64,000 nucleotides of DNA, from contig NZ_JBIUAG010000043.1 of NCBI RefSeq assembly GCF_044547355.1, forward strand, positions 1 to 64,000, given 5' to 3'. The stretch comes from Kutzneria sp044547355 (GTDB lineage: Bacteria; Actinomycetota; Actinomycetes; Mycobacteriales; Pseudonocardiaceae). This document shows, piece after piece, positions 51,439-60,146 of the stretch; position 1 is the stretch's first letter; each line of letters opens with the position of its first letter. The position numbers and the translations under genes are program-made. The notes under the pieces were generated by a model, which saw only the letters and a program-made list of their open reading frames with translations, ran no database searches and had not been told where the DNA came from.

Positions 51439-51595
51439 GCGAGCCGGGCTAACACCGTGGGCACGGTGGGCGACGAGTACTGGGCCGGTGTCGCCGGGTA
51501 CTGCGCCGCCGCGGCCGGTTAGCCTGGGCCGGTCAGGTGTTTTCCCAGTTCACGGTGGTGTAGGTGGTCACGCTTGGTTGACTGTGGTGTGGTGA

Positions 51596-51617
51596 CGCTC
51601 ACCAGTTCGAGTGAGCG
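51596..51617. promoter_or_regulatory. Inverted repeat upstream of the dehydrogenase operon
   Basis: CGCTCAC-N8-GTGAGCG, perfect 7 bp arms, 140 bp before E1-alpha. Possible site for a Lrp/BkdR-type or other regulator; TTGACT precedes it near 51578. Confidence 0.4.
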
Positions 51618-51755
51618 CGTGTCAGGATGGAAGAGAGTTCCGTCAGTGTCGACGGACCACCGTTTCACCCCACCGGGTCAGCGGTGGCCGGCGACCAAGT
51701 CGCGTCCGGTCCGCCACAAGCGGCCGGCCGGCGTCGTAGACGAGGAGAAGGCGCA

Positions 51756-52952
51756 ATGTCGTCCCCAGAACGATGGACGCGACCGCAGCCGTCGGGAGCC
51801 CCAGCCGCCACCGCGGCCAGGCCAACGGCGGAGCAGGTGATCGCGGGTTTGCGGGCCACCAGCGAAGGCGGCCCGGAGCTGGTCCAGCTGCTGACCCCCG
51901 AGGGTGAGCGCGTCGACCACCCGGACTTCCACATCGACATCACCCCCGAGGAGCTGCGCGGCCTGTACCGGGACATGGTCCTGGTCCGCCGGGCCGACCG
52001 GGAGGCGAACGCGCTGCAGCGGCAGGGCCAGCTGGGCCTGTGGGTGCCGCTGCTGGGCCAGGAGGCCGCGCAGATCGGCGCCGGCCGGGCCCTGCGGCCG
52101 ACCGACATGGCCTTCCCCAGCTACCGCGAGCACGGCGTGGCCTGGTGCCGGGGCATTCACCCGAACGACATCGTGGGCATGTTCCGCGGCGTCGACCACG
52201 GCGCGTGGGATCCGGTGGCCAAGCGGTTCCACCCCTACACGATCGTGATCGGCAACCAGTGCCTCAACGCCGCCGGCTACGCCATGGGCCAGCGCTTCGA
52301 CTCCCATGTCGGCGACGACAACGGCGAGGCCACCATGGTCTTCTTCGGTGACGGCGCGACCAGCCAGGGCGACGTGCACGAGGCCTTCGTGTGGGCCTCG
52401 GTCTACGACGCGCCGCTGGTGTTCTTCTGCCAGAACAACCAGTGGGCCATCTCCGAGCCGACCGAGCGGCAGAGCCGGCTCCCGCTGTACCAGCGGGCCC
52501 GCGGCTACGGCTTCCCCGGCATCCGGGTCGACGGCAACGACGTGCTGGCCACGCTCGCGGTCTCCCGCTGGGCGCTGGACGAGTGCCGGCACGGCAACGG
52601 CCCGGTGCTGATCGAGGCGTTCACGTACCGCATGGACTCGCACACCACCTCCGACGACGCCACCCGCTACCGGCTGTCCACCGAGGTGGAGGAATGGAAG
52701 CTGAAGGACCCGATCGAGCGGGTCAAGGCCCACCTGAGCCGCAACGGCTTCGCCGACCACGACTTCTTCGACGGCGTCGAGGCCGAGGCCGACGAGCTGG
52801 CCGCCGTGCTGCGTGAGCACTGCGTCACCCTGCCGGAGCCGCCGCCCGGTCGGATGTTCGACAACGTCTACGCCGAGCCCAGCCCCGTGCTGCAGGCCCA
52901 ACGGGACGAGTACGAGACCTACCTCGCCGGGTTCGCCGGAGGTGAGCACTGA
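51756..52952 (+). CDS. 2-oxoacid dehydrogenase E1 component, alpha subunit (branched-chain type)
   Basis: 398 aa from ATG 51756, with GAGGAGAAG upstream; the longer open frame upstream is not protein-like. ThDP motif GDGATSQGDVHEAF ... NNQWAIS, plus MAFPSYREHGVAW and EAFTYRMDSHTTSDDATRYR. The His of SHTTSDD and the regulated Ser loop are typical. With E1-beta and E2 it forms the branched-chain 2-oxoacid (or pyruvate) dehydrogenase; the separate alpha/beta E1 suits either, and branched-chain is favoured by actinomycete context. Confidence 0.88.
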   Translation: MSSPERWTRPQPSGAPAATAARPTAEQVIAGLRATSEGGPELVQLLTPEGERVDHPDFHIDITPEELRGLYRDMVLVRRADREANALQRQGQLGLWVPLLGQEAAQIGAGRALRPTDMAFPSYREHGVAWCRGIHPNDIVGMFRGVDHGAWDPVAKRFHPYTIVIGNQCLNAAGYAMGQRFDSHVGDDNGEATMVFFGDGATSQGDVHEAFVWASVYDAPLVFFCQNNQWAISEPTERQSRLPLYQRARGYGFPGIRVDGNDVLATLAVSRWALDECRHGNGPVLIEAFTYRMDSHTTSDDATRYRLSTEVEEWKLKDPIERVKAHLSRNGFADHDFFDGVEAEADELAAVLREHCVTLPEPPPGRMFDNVYAEPSPVLQAQRDEYETYLAGFAGGEH

Positions 52953-53974
52953 TGGCCGCGCCGACGATGGACCGCTCGACCGACATCCCGTCGGCCGCGC
53001 CGCAGACGATCACCATGATCAAGGGCCTCAACCAGGCCCTGCGCGTCTCGATGGAGCGCGACCCCAAGGTCATCGTCATGGGTGAGGACGTCGGCAAGCT
53101 CGGCGGCGTCTTCCGTGTCACCGACGGCCTGCAGAAGGACTTCGGCGAGCAGCGCGTGCTGGACACGCCGCTGGCCGAGTCCGGCATCATCGGCACCGCC
53201 ATCGGCCTGGCCATCCGCGGCTACCGGCCGGTGTGCGAGATCCAGTTCGACGGCTTCATCTTCCCCGGCTTCGACCAGATCGTCAGCCAGCTGGCCAAGC
53301 TGCACTACCGGACCCAGGGCAAGATCAAGCTGCCGATCGTGGTGCGGGTGCCCTTCGGCGGCGGCATCGGCGCGGTCGAGCACCACTCGGAGTCGCCGGA
53401 GTCGTACTTCGCGCACACCGCCGGCCTGAAGGTGGTCGCCTGCTCCAACCCGGTCGACGCGTACTGGATGCTGCGCCAGGCCATCGAGTGCGACGACCCG
53501 GTGCTGTTCTTCGAGCCCAAGCGCCGCTACCACGAGAAGGCGGAGCTGGACACGACCGTGACCCCGCAGCCGCTGTTCAGCTCGCGGGTGCTGCGCCCGG
53601 GCTCGACGGCGACCATCGCCACCTACGGCCCGATGGTGCGGACCAGCATGGACGCCGCCATCGCCGGCGCGGAGGACGGCCTCGACCTCGAGGTCATCGA
53701 CCTGCGCTCGCTGTCCCCGCTCGACCTGGGCCCGGTCTACGAGTCGGTGCGGCGCACCGGCCGGCTGATCGTGGTCAGCGAGGCGCCCAGCGAGTCCTCG
53801 ATCGCCGGCGAGATCGCCGCCAAGGTCCAGCAGGAGTGCTTCTACTCCCTGGAGGCGCCCGTGCTGCGGGTGACCGGATTCGACACCCCGTACCCGCCGG
53901 CCAAGTTGGAGGAGAACTTCCTGCCCGACCTGGACCGGGTGCTGGCCGCCGTCGACCGTTCACTGGCCTGGTAA
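52952..53974 (+). CDS. 2-oxoacid dehydrogenase E1 component, beta subunit
   Basis: 340 aa; its ATG shares one base with the alpha-subunit stop. Motifs are VIVMGEDVGKLGGVFRVTDG, DTPLAESGIIGTAIGLAIRG, FIFPGFDQIVSQLAK and PFGGGIGAVEHHSESPE. The C-terminal transketolase-like domain has EVIDLRSLSPLD. It pairs with the alpha subunit to make the ThDP site. Confidence 0.93.
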   Translation: MAAPTMDRSTDIPSAAPQTITMIKGLNQALRVSMERDPKVIVMGEDVGKLGGVFRVTDGLQKDFGEQRVLDTPLAESGIIGTAIGLAIRGYRPVCEIQFDGFIFPGFDQIVSQLAKLHYRTQGKIKLPIVVRVPFGGGIGAVEHHSESPESYFAHTAGLKVVACSNPVDAYWMLRQAIECDDPVLFFEPKRRYHEKAELDTTVTPQPLFSSRVLRPGSTATIATYGPMVRTSMDAAIAGAEDGLDLEVIDLRSLSPLDLGPVYESVRRTGRLIVVSEAPSESSIAGEIAAKVQQECFYSLEAPVLRVTGFDTPYPPAKLEENFLPDLDRVLAAVDRSLAW

Positions 53975-53989
53975 GGGGATCGCGCAGTC

Positions 53990-55327
53990 ATGCCGCAGTT
54001 TAAGCACTTTCCCCTGCCCGACGTGGGCGAGGGGCTGGTCGAGGCGGAGATCCTCACCTGGCACGTCAAGCCGGGCGACACGGTCACCGTCAACCAGATC
54101 ATCGTGGAGATCGAGACCGCCAAGGCCGCGGTGGAGCTGCCCTGCCCGTTCGCGGGCGTGGTGACCGAGCTGCTGGCCGAGCCGGGCAAGACGGTCGACG
54201 TCGGCACCCCGATCATCGTGATCGACACCGATCCGAACGGGGAGGCCGCGCCGGCCAACGGCTCGGTCGAGCCGGAGCGGGTGCCCAACCTGGTCGGCTA
54301 CGGCGTCAAGGCGGTCACCGCCAAGCGCCGCGCCCGGGTCGGCGCCCCGGCGGCGGTGCCGGCCTCGGCCGCCGTTTCGGCCGCGGTCGCCCCGGCCGCC
54401 ATCGTCCCGACGCCGCCGGTCGTGACGGCGCCGGTGATCGCGCCCGAGCCGCAGCCGGTCGCCGGCGGCTACGTGCCGCTGGCCAAGCCGCCGGTCCGCA
54501 AGCTGGCCAAGGACCTGGGCATCGACCTGGCCGCGCTGGCCGGGAGCGGTCCCGGTGGCGTGATCACCCGTGAGGACGTTGAGCAGGCCGCGACCCCGGT
54601 CGCCGCCGCTGCTCCGGCGGTCGCCTCCCGGGGCGAGCGCCGGGTGCCGATCAAGGGCGTGCGCAAGGCGACCGCCCAGGCCATGGTCGACAGCGCCTTC
54701 ACCGCCCCGCACGTCACCGAGTTCCTGACCATCGACGTCACGCCGATGATGGAGCTGCGGGCCAAGCTCAAGGACAGCCCGGAGTTCCGGGGCGTCAAGC
54801 TCACCCCGCTGGTGTTCGCGGCCAAGGCGGTCTGCCTCGCGGTGCGGCGCACCCCGGACGTCAACGCGACCTGGGACGCCGCCGCCAACGAGATCGTCTA
54901 CAAGGACTACGTGCACCTCGGCATCGCGGCCGCCACGCCGCGGGGCCTGGTCGTGCCCAAGGTCCGCGACGCCGACCAGCTCTCGCTGCGGGGGCTGGCC
55001 GAGGCGTTGCAGCAGCTCACCGACACCGCTCGGGAGGGCAAGACCACGCCCGCCGACATGCTGGGCGGCACCATCACCATCACCAACGTCGGCGTGTTCG
55101 GCGTGGACACCGGCACGCCGATCATCAACCCCGGCGAGTCGGCGATCCTGGCCTTCGGCGCCATCCGCGACATGCCGTGGGTGGTCGACGGCCAGGTGGT
55201 GGCGCGCAAGGTGTGCCAGCTGGCGCTGAGCTTCGACCACCGGGTGGTCGACGGCCAGCAGGGCTCGCAGTTCCTGGCCGACGTCGGCGCGCTGCTGGCC
55301 GACCCGGCGGTCGCGATCACCTACTGA
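53990..55327 (+). CDS. Dihydrolipoamide acyltransferase (E2)
   Basis: 445 aa. Lipoyl domain 1-80 with the lipoyl-lysine Lys45 in EIETAKAAVE, an Ala/Pro-rich linker, E3-binding domain VRKLAKDLGIDLAALAGSG (about 165-200), then the catalytic domain with GVRKATAQAMVDSAFTAPHV and LSFDHRVVDGQQGSQF (His, Asp). It follows E1-beta by 15 bp. No E3 gene is here, so lipoamide dehydrogenase must come from elsewhere. A perfect hairpin follows the stop. Confidence 0.93.
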   Translation: MPQFKHFPLPDVGEGLVEAEILTWHVKPGDTVTVNQIIVEIETAKAAVELPCPFAGVVTELLAEPGKTVDVGTPIIVIDTDPNGEAAPANGSVEPERVPNLVGYGVKAVTAKRRARVGAPAAVPASAAVSAAVAPAAIVPTPPVVTAPVIAPEPQPVAGGYVPLAKPPVRKLAKDLGIDLAALAGSGPGGVITREDVEQAATPVAAAAPAVASRGERRVPIKGVRKATAQAMVDSAFTAPHVTEFLTIDVTPMMELRAKLKDSPEFRGVKLTPLVFAAKAVCLAVRRTPDVNATWDAAANEIVYKDYVHLGIAAATPRGLVVPKVRDADQLSLRGLAEALQQLTDTAREGKTTPADMLGGTITITNVGVFGVDTGTPIINPGESAILAFGAIRDMPWVVDGQVVARKVCQLALSFDHRVVDGQQGSQFLADVGALLADPAVAITY

Positions 55328-55332
55328 GGACA

Positions 55333-55365
55333 CCGGCAGGGGCGGCCGTACTCCGCCCCTGCCGG
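55333..55365. terminator. Bidirectional terminator hairpin after the E2 gene
   Basis: CCGGCAGGGGCGG / CCGCCCCTGCCGG, perfect 13 bp stem, 7 nt loop, between the convergent E2 and S1-domain genes. Confidence 0.85.
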
Positions 55366-55371
55366 CCCCGT

Positions 55372-55584
55372 TCAGGCCATCTCCAGGCTGAACCGCTCGC
55401 CCGCGTCGTCGATCGCCAGGATGCGCACCCGCACCGGCTGCCCGTCGCTCACGGTCTTGACCTGCGGCAGCAGGCCGTCAAAGCCGGCCACCCGCACGAA
55501 CGCGCCGAACGGCAACACCTTGCTCACCGTGCCGTCGACGACGTCGCCGACCCGATGGCCGGCCAGGAATTCGTTCCAGGACAT
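55372..55584 (-). CDS. Single S1-domain RNA-binding protein
   Basis: 70 aa from ATG 55584, with the near-consensus ribosome site GGAGGTGAG nine bases upstream. The S1 fold is clear: HRVGDVVDGTVSKVLPFGAF VRVAGFDGLLPQ, then DGQPVRVRILAIDDAGERFS. It is the minimal OB-fold, without other domains. The small size suggests an RNA chaperone or ribosome-associated role. It is divergent from the MerR gene. Confidence 0.85.
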   Translation of the reverse strand: MSWNEFLAGHRVGDVVDGTVSKVLPFGAFVRVAGFDGLLPQVKTVSDGQPVRVRILAIDDAGERFSLEMA

Positions 55585-55746
55585 GCGTTTCTCACCTCCT
55601 CTCCGTCGCGCGAGTCCTGAGTGGACGAATGCGCGTGGAGGCGGGCCGCGGGCCCGCGAGGCGGTCACGCCGCGGCCGGGAACCCGATCCGCTGATGGCT
55701 CAAGGCCGACCCGGCAGTCACGGCGGCGAGCCTAGCCGTAAATGCG

Positions 55747-55770
55747 TTGACCCTCCAGTAGGTGGAGACT
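55747..55770 (+). promoter_or_regulatory. MerR-type operator-promoter
   Basis: TTGACC at 55747 is followed by the palindrome CTCCA-gtagg-TGGAG (55753-55757 / 55763-55767) and AGACT, the layout of MerR/SoxR-type sites within an elongated promoter spacer. It lies directly before the MerR gene and implies autoregulation. Confidence 0.65.
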
Positions 55771-55784
55771 TCACCGTTGTGGGC

Positions 55785-56729
55785 GTGAACGGGGACGACG
55801 ACCTGTACGGGATCGGAGAACTGGCCAGGCTGACCGGCCTGTCCGTGCGGACCATCCGCTTCTACTCCGACTCCGGTCTGCTGCCCCCGACCGAACGCAC
55901 CCACGCCGGCTACCGGATGTACGACATCCAGGCGCTGACCCGGCTCCGGTTCGTTCGCACGCTGCGTGAGCTCGGCGTCGACCTGCCGACCGTGCACCGG
56001 GTGCTCTCCCTCGAGGTGGGCATCCCGGAGCTGGCCGCGGAACACGCCGCCGCGCTCGACGTCCAGATCCGGACGCTGCGGCTGCGACGATCGGTGCTGC
56101 GCGCCGTGGCCAAGCGGGGGTCGAGCCCCAAGGAGCTGGAGATGGTGCACGAACTGGCCCGCATGACCGAGGAGGAGCGGCAGGCGATCCTCGACGACTT
56201 CTGGGCCGAGGTCGACGCCGGCCTGCCCGAGTCCGACACCGCCGCCTGGATGCGCAAGGTCCGCGCCGACCTGCCCGACGACCCCACCCCCGAGCAGGTC
56301 GAGGCCTGGATCGAGTTCGTCGAGCTGGTCCGCGATCCGGGCTTTCGGGCCAAGACCCGTGCGATGGCCGTCGAGAACTTCCGGATGACCGAGCAGGGCG
56401 ACGACTCCAACGTCGTGTCGCAGGCCTGGCAGACCGCCTACGAGCAGGCCCTGACCAAGGTCACCGAGGCCATGGCCGCCGGCGAGACCCCGGACTCCGC
56501 CACCGGCCGCCGCATCGTCGCCGACATGCGCGCCGCCCTCGCCACCGCCATCGGCCGCGACGACGACGCCGAGTTCGCCGCCTGGCTCGGCCGCCTCTAC
56601 GAGATCTTCGCCGACGACCGCGCCGAGCGGTACTGGACCCTGCTCGGCATCATCAACAGCTGGCCCGAATACCCCAACCCCAAGCCCGCCCGCGACTGGC
56701 TCACCGCCGCCACCCGAGCCGGCGACTGA
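55785..56729 (+). CDS. MerR-family transcriptional regulator
   Basis: 314 aa from GTG 55785 (GTG 55779 also possible); a TipA-type operator lies 15 bp upstream, so the transcript is short or leaderless. HTH: LYGIGELARLTGLSVRTIRF YSDSGLLPPTERTHAGYRMYD (residues 7-47), then the dimer helix. The C-terminal 180 residues are acidic and helical, a ligand-sensing domain I cannot name. No Cys metal-site pattern, so it is not a heavy-metal MerR. Confidence 0.88.
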   Translation: MNGDDDLYGIGELARLTGLSVRTIRFYSDSGLLPPTERTHAGYRMYDIQALTRLRFVRTLRELGVDLPTVHRVLSLEVGIPELAAEHAAALDVQIRTLRLRRSVLRAVAKRGSSPKELEMVHELARMTEEERQAILDDFWAEVDAGLPESDTAAWMRKVRADLPDDPTPEQVEAWIEFVELVRDPGFRAKTRAMAVENFRMTEQGDDSNVVSQAWQTAYEQALTKVTEAMAAGETPDSATGRRIVADMRAALATAIGRDDDAEFAAWLGRLYEIFADDRAERYWTLLGIINSWPEYPNPKPARDWLTAATRAGD

Positions 56730-56855
56730 CTCCGGCGTCCAGCTCCCGGACGCCCGCGACCGACCCCGGCGGGCCGGCTTCCTCCGGGATCCCGGCCCGC
56801 CGCCCTCTTTCCGGCTCTCGTCGGTCGGCACGTCCAGATCGGTGAACAGATGCTC

Positions 56856-56891
56856 GGAAGTGGCGCGGATCAAGCGCTACTGAGCGCGTCG
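56856..56891 (+). repeat. Direct repeat copy 1 of the end of the PPOX gene
   Basis: 36 bp GGAAGTGGCGCGGATCAAGC and onward through TACTGAGCGCGTCG, differing by one base from 57696-57731, which encodes the last residues and stop of the PPOX gene. Copies are 840 bp apart. It suggests a lost tandem gene copy or a rearrangement. Confidence 0.8.
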
Positions 56892-56970
56892 GAGATGCTC
56901 TTCCAGCGGGGCTCCTCGTCCCGGCCGGCCAGGGTGATGGCTACGCCCTCGCGGCCAGCTCCTCGCTCGT
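56870..56970 (-). pseudogene. Possible tail of a DEAD-box helicase (gene remnant)
   Basis: On the minus strand one frame reads GAGREGVAITLAGRDEEPRW then KSISDALSSA and a stop inside the 36 bp repeat. This resembles motif VI (GRAGR.G.A.TL) and the tail of actinobacterial RNA helicases. Upstream homology stops after about 35 residues. It is a remnant, not a gene. Of the remaining 56730-57303, 57059-57162 is repeat copy C and I see nothing else clear. Confidence 0.35.
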
Positions 56971-57058
56971 CTCCTGGCCGCTTTCCCGATAACCCGTCTC
57001 GTTGCCCATCTCCCGGCCCTGACCGCCGTCACCCACCTCCCGACCAGCCGATTCTCGT

Positions 57059-57162
57059 TTGTCCACAGCCCCCGAGTTGTCCACATCTGGATCTTCGCCC
57101 GCCCCGCCGCCCCCACCACTGAGTAGGCTGGCAGCGGGGCCGGCCCCCAGGGTTGGGTGGGG
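57059..57162 (-). repeat. Dispersed DnaA-box repeat, copy C
   Basis: Inverted relative to copies A and B: TTGTCCACA boxes at 57059-57067 and 57077-57085 (18 bp period), then GATCTTCG, TAGGCT at 57124-57129, GGCAGCGGGGCCGGCCCCCA and GGTTGGGTGGGG. Confidence 0.85.
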
Positions 57163-57303
57163 ATTTGGAGTTGGGTGGGGTTCCGGCAGAGCCTGATGTG
57201 CGCTGGTCAGACCGGGTTCCCATGGGGGTGTGGCTGGATGCGATTCGTGCTCTCGCGCTGCGGACGGCCGGTTTTGTCAGGGGTGGCTGCCAGAGTGGCC
57301 GGC

Positions 57304-57723
57304 ATGGCGACGTGGCAGCAGTTCGAAGGGGAGGCGCCGGACCTCGCCGCCGAGGTCCGGCGGGTGCTGACGGCCCAGGTGAGCCACGTGCTCGCCACGG
57401 TCCGCCGGGACGGGTCGCCCAGGGTCAGCGGAACCGAGGTGGCGTTCGACGGGGCGGAGTTGACCATCGGCTCCATGCTCGGCGCGGTGAAGGCCCGGGA
57501 TCTGCTGCGGGACGGGCGGTTCGCGCTGCACTCCTGTCCCGGTCCCGACGGCGACGCCAAGCTCGACGGGGTCGCGGTCGAGGACGCCACGGTGAGCCAG
57601 CACCACAAGTTCCGGCTCGATTTACGGCAGGCCGTGTTCACCGGTCTCGGCGACGACGGCAAGCACCTGCTGATCCAGGTGTGGCGGCCGGGCCGGGAAG
57701 TGGAGCGGATCAAGCGCTACTGA
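57304..57723 (+). CDS. Pyridoxamine 5'-phosphate oxidase-family protein
   Basis: 139 aa from ATG 57304. Split-barrel pattern: SHVLATVRRDGSPRVSGTEV, AELTIGSMLGAVKARDLLRD, FALHSCPGPDGDAKLDGVAV and a terminal RPGREVERIKRY. A flavin/F420 protein of unknown substrate, different from the one at 16075. Its last 36 bp are duplicated 840 bp upstream. Confidence 0.82.
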   Translation: MATWQQFEGEAPDLAAEVRRVLTAQVSHVLATVRRDGSPRVSGTEVAFDGAELTIGSMLGAVKARDLLRDGRFALHSCPGPDGDAKLDGVAVEDATVSQHHKFRLDLRQAVFTGLGDDGKHLLIQVWRPGREVERIKRY

Positions 57724-57731
57724 GCGCGTCG
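57696..57731 (+). repeat. Direct repeat copy 2 (end of the PPOX gene)
   Basis: 36 bp matching 56856-56891 with one mismatch (GGAAGTGGAGCGGATCAAGC here). It spans the EVERIKRY codons and the stop of the PPOX gene. Confidence 0.8.
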
Positions 57732-57751
57732 AGTTCGTGCAGAATCGTGAC

Positions 57752-58441
57752 ATGAGCGAACCGACGCCGTCCGTGCCGGTGGTCCGGCTGCCCTCCCGCC
57801 GGACGGTCGCGGGTGTGGTGTTGCTGCTGACCGGTCTGCTGGCCATCGGCGGCACCTTCGCGGCCATCTACACCATCACGATGGCGTTCCCGTTGGGGCT
57901 GACGCCGCTCACCCGCACGTTCGTGGTCACGTCGTGGGTCAGCGACTACCCGACGTACGGGTCGGTCTTCGGACCCACCAGCCACACCAACTACTTCGGC
58001 GTGCCGGCGCTCGTGGCCGGGGCGCTCGCGCTGTACGGCGCCGACCTGCTGCTGCGCCGACGCGCCGTGGCGCCCCGGCAGGTGGCGCAGGTGCGGCTGT
58101 TCGCGGTCGCCGCCACCGGCCTGATCGCCGGCTACGCCTGGCTCTCCGCCACCAACCTCCTGGACACGATCGCCAGCAGCGGCGACTCCTCCGTGTTCTC
58201 CTTCACCCCCGGCGCTGGCTTGTGGCTGTTCGTCGCCGCGGCATTGCTCGGCGCGCTGAGCTTCGTGCTGATGCTGGGCCTGGAGCCGGAAGCCCCCGGG
58301 CCCGTGCCGGCGACCGCGGTCGAGGAGGAGGTGGTCGTCTACCAGGTGGACGTGGACACGCCGCCGATGGGCTTCGAGGTGCCGGTCAACCTGCCGCCCA
58401 CCGACACCTATCAGCCGCCCGAGAAGCCGCAGGCCACCTAG
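57752..58441 (+). CDS. Four-helix membrane protein of unknown function
   Basis: 229 aa from ATG 57752, 28 bp after the PPOX stop. Helices near residues 22-45, 82-98, 115-135 and 152-172. The loop after helix 1 is Thr/Tyr-rich (SDYPTYGSVFGPTSHTNYFG). The tail is acidic and Pro-rich. No family recognised. It is convergent with glutaminase, overlapping by four bases. Confidence 0.75.
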   Translation: MSEPTPSVPVVRLPSRRTVAGVVLLLTGLLAIGGTFAAIYTITMAFPLGLTPLTRTFVVTSWVSDYPTYGSVFGPTSHTNYFGVPALVAGALALYGADLLLRRRAVAPRQVAQVRLFAVAATGLIAGYAWLSATNLLDTIASSGDSSVFSFTPGAGLWLFVAAALLGALSFVLMLGLEPEAPGPVPATAVEEEVVVYQVDVDTPPMGFEVPVNLPPTDTYQPPEKPQAT

Positions 58442-59349
58442 AACACCGACAGGCCGCTGGCCGTGGTGAACGCGTCCAGCGCCGCGACGGCCGCCACCGA
58501 GTTGCCGGCCGGGTCCAGGCCGGGACTCCAGGCGCACACCGCGCCCCGGCCCGGCATGATCGCCAGCACCCCGCCGCCGACGCCGCTCTTGCCCGGCAGC
58601 CCGACCCGGTACGCGAACTCGCCGGCCGCGTCGTAGGTGCCGCAGGTCAGCAGCACGGCGTTGATCTGCTTGGCCTCGCTGCGGGCCAACAGCCGCTGGC
58701 CGTCGGCCCGAACCCCGTGCCGGGCCAGGAACCGGCCGGCCAGGGCGAGATCCCGGCAGTCGGCTTCGATGGCGCAGTGCGCGTAGTACTGCGTCAGCAC
58801 GGTGTCCACGTCGTTGTCCAGATTGCCGTGGCTGGCAATGAAATGAGCCAGCGCCGCATTGCGGTGCCCGTGCTGCGCCTCCGACGCCGCGATGCCTTCA
58901 TTCGTTCCCAGACTCGGGTTTCCCGACTCGGCCCGCAGAAACTCGCGCACCGACGCCGCCGCGTCGCCGGTGAGGCTGAGCAGCCGGTCGGTCACCACGA
59001 TCGCGCCGGCGTTGATGAACGGGTTGCGGGGGATGCCGTGTTCGGTTTCCAGCTGCACCAACGAGTTGAACGGATTTCCGGACGGCTCCCGCCCCACCCG
59101 CCGCCACAACGCGTCCCCGCCCTCGGCCAGCACCAGCGCCAGCGTGAACAGCTTCGAGATGCTCTGGATCGAGAACTTCGTCCCGGCGTCGCCGGCCTGG
59201 AACACCTCGCCCTCGACCGTCGCCACCGCCATCCCCATCGCATTCGGGTCCGCGCAGGCCAACGCCGGAATGTAGTCGGCGACCTTGCCACGCCCGAGAT
59301 GGGTCCGAGCCGCGTCCACGGCGTCGTCGATCAGCTCCTGGTAGTTCAC
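58438..59349 (-). CDS. glsA: Glutaminase A
   Basis: 303 aa from GTG 59349, chosen for the family start MNYQELIDDAV; the longer frame upstream lies in another gene region. Beta-lactamase-like fold with Ser-x-x-Lys in FSIQSISKLFTLALVLAEGG, NPFINAGAIVVTD, NLDNDVDTVLTQYYAHCAIE and GKSGVGGGVLAIMPGRGAVC. Converts glutamine to glutamate and ammonia. Single gene. Confidence 0.94.
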   Translation of the reverse strand: MNYQELIDDAVDAARTHLGRGKVADYIPALACADPNAMGMAVATVEGEVFQAGDAGTKFSIQSISKLFTLALVLAEGGDALWRRVGREPSGNPFNSLVQLETEHGIPRNPFINAGAIVVTDRLLSLTGDAAASVREFLRAESGNPSLGTNEGIAASEAQHGHRNAALAHFIASHGNLDNDVDTVLTQYYAHCAIEADCRDLALAGRFLARHGVRADGQRLLARSEAKQINAVLLTCGTYDAAGEFAYRVGLPGKSGVGGGVLAIMPGRGAVCAWSPGLDPAGNSVAAVAALDAFTTASGLSVF

Positions 59350-59471
59350 CCGGTCATTGTGGTGCGCGCGAATGCTGGGCGGTGACCGTCCACACTGACG
59401 CCGCGACTCATCGGCAGGCGAGGGGACCGTTTCTGACTGCTGTCCGCTGACCTGCGTGCGCCGGCATCGCC

Positions 59472-59930
59472 TCAGTTGCCCAGGTTGGCCTCGACGGCCT
59501 GGATCAGCGCGCCGTCGGGGTCGTAGAACAGGAAGGAGCGGGCGCCGGGCATCGGGGACCAGATGTAGTCGGTCTGAGTCTCGTAACCGGCGGCCTTGAC
59601 GCGCTGAAAGAGGTCGTCGATGTCGGAGACCCTGAGCGCCAGTTCCGTGATGCCGGTCGCGCCGTAGCGCAGGTACTCGTCCGGAGTCTTGGTGGTGAGC
59701 GGGTTGGCCGCCTGTTGCAGCTCCAGCGTCGCGCCGTCGTCGTCGGTGACGACCACGATCCGGTTCGCCGCGTTCTTCGTGCCGAGAATGTCGTCGAGCG
59801 TCGACGCATCGAACCAGTCTCCGGGCTGAGTCACGTCGTACATGACATTCTTGAATCCCAGAAGGTCCTGGTAGAAGGGCAACGATCGGTCCAGGTCGCT
59901 CACCATGATGCAGATGTGATCGAAGGCCAC
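59472..59930 (-). CDS. VOC (glyoxalase/dioxygenase) superfamily protein
   Basis: 152 aa from GTG 59930, preferred because AGAGGAAAA lies seven bases before it; ATG 59963 would give 163 aa. It shows the two-module VOC pattern: FDHICIMVSDLDRSLPFYQD LLGF, and ITELALRVSDIDDLFQRVKA then FLFYDPDGALIQAVE. Metal ligands are likely His4 and Glu149-type positions. Substrate unknown. Confidence 0.82.
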   Translation of the reverse strand: MAFDHICIMVSDLDRSLPFYQDLLGFKNVMYDVTQPGDWFDASTLDDILGTKNAANRIVVVTDDDGATLELQQAANPLTTKTPDEYLRYGATGITELALRVSDIDDLFQRVKAAGYETQTDYIWSPMPGARSFLFYDPDGALIQAVEANLGN

Positions 59931-60092
59931 GATTTTCCTCTGTGTGGTGCTGGTCGGGTCCATTTTTTTGGTGACGCAACTGCGATCGTAGGCTTGATGC
60001 GTGTGGCGGTCGCAAGGTCGAGGTTGGCTCGTTTGCACCTTCACGCCGACCGTCTGCACTTTTGGCTAAGCGGGGCGGCCGGGATCGAAACA

Positions 60093-60132
60093 GCGACGAG
60101 GCACCCGGCCTCAGTCTCGGGTGCCTCGTCGC
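60093..60132 (-). terminator. Terminator hairpin after the acyl-CoA dehydrogenase
   Basis: GCGACGAGGCACCCG / CGGGTGCCTCGTCGC, perfect 15 bp stem, 10 nt loop, 15 bp downstream of the acyl-CoA dehydrogenase stop. Confidence 0.85.
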
Positions 60133-60146
60133 GGTCGACGGCCGGG

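Noticed and set aside
57710..58537. Minus-strand open frame under the four-helix membrane protein
   Set aside because: It opposes a gene with real helices and good start spacing; translation is low-complexity.
60060..60132. tRNA-like sequence near GGGATCGAAAC
   Set aside because: No cloverleaf can be drawn; the region forms a terminator hairpin for the acyl-CoA dehydrogenase.
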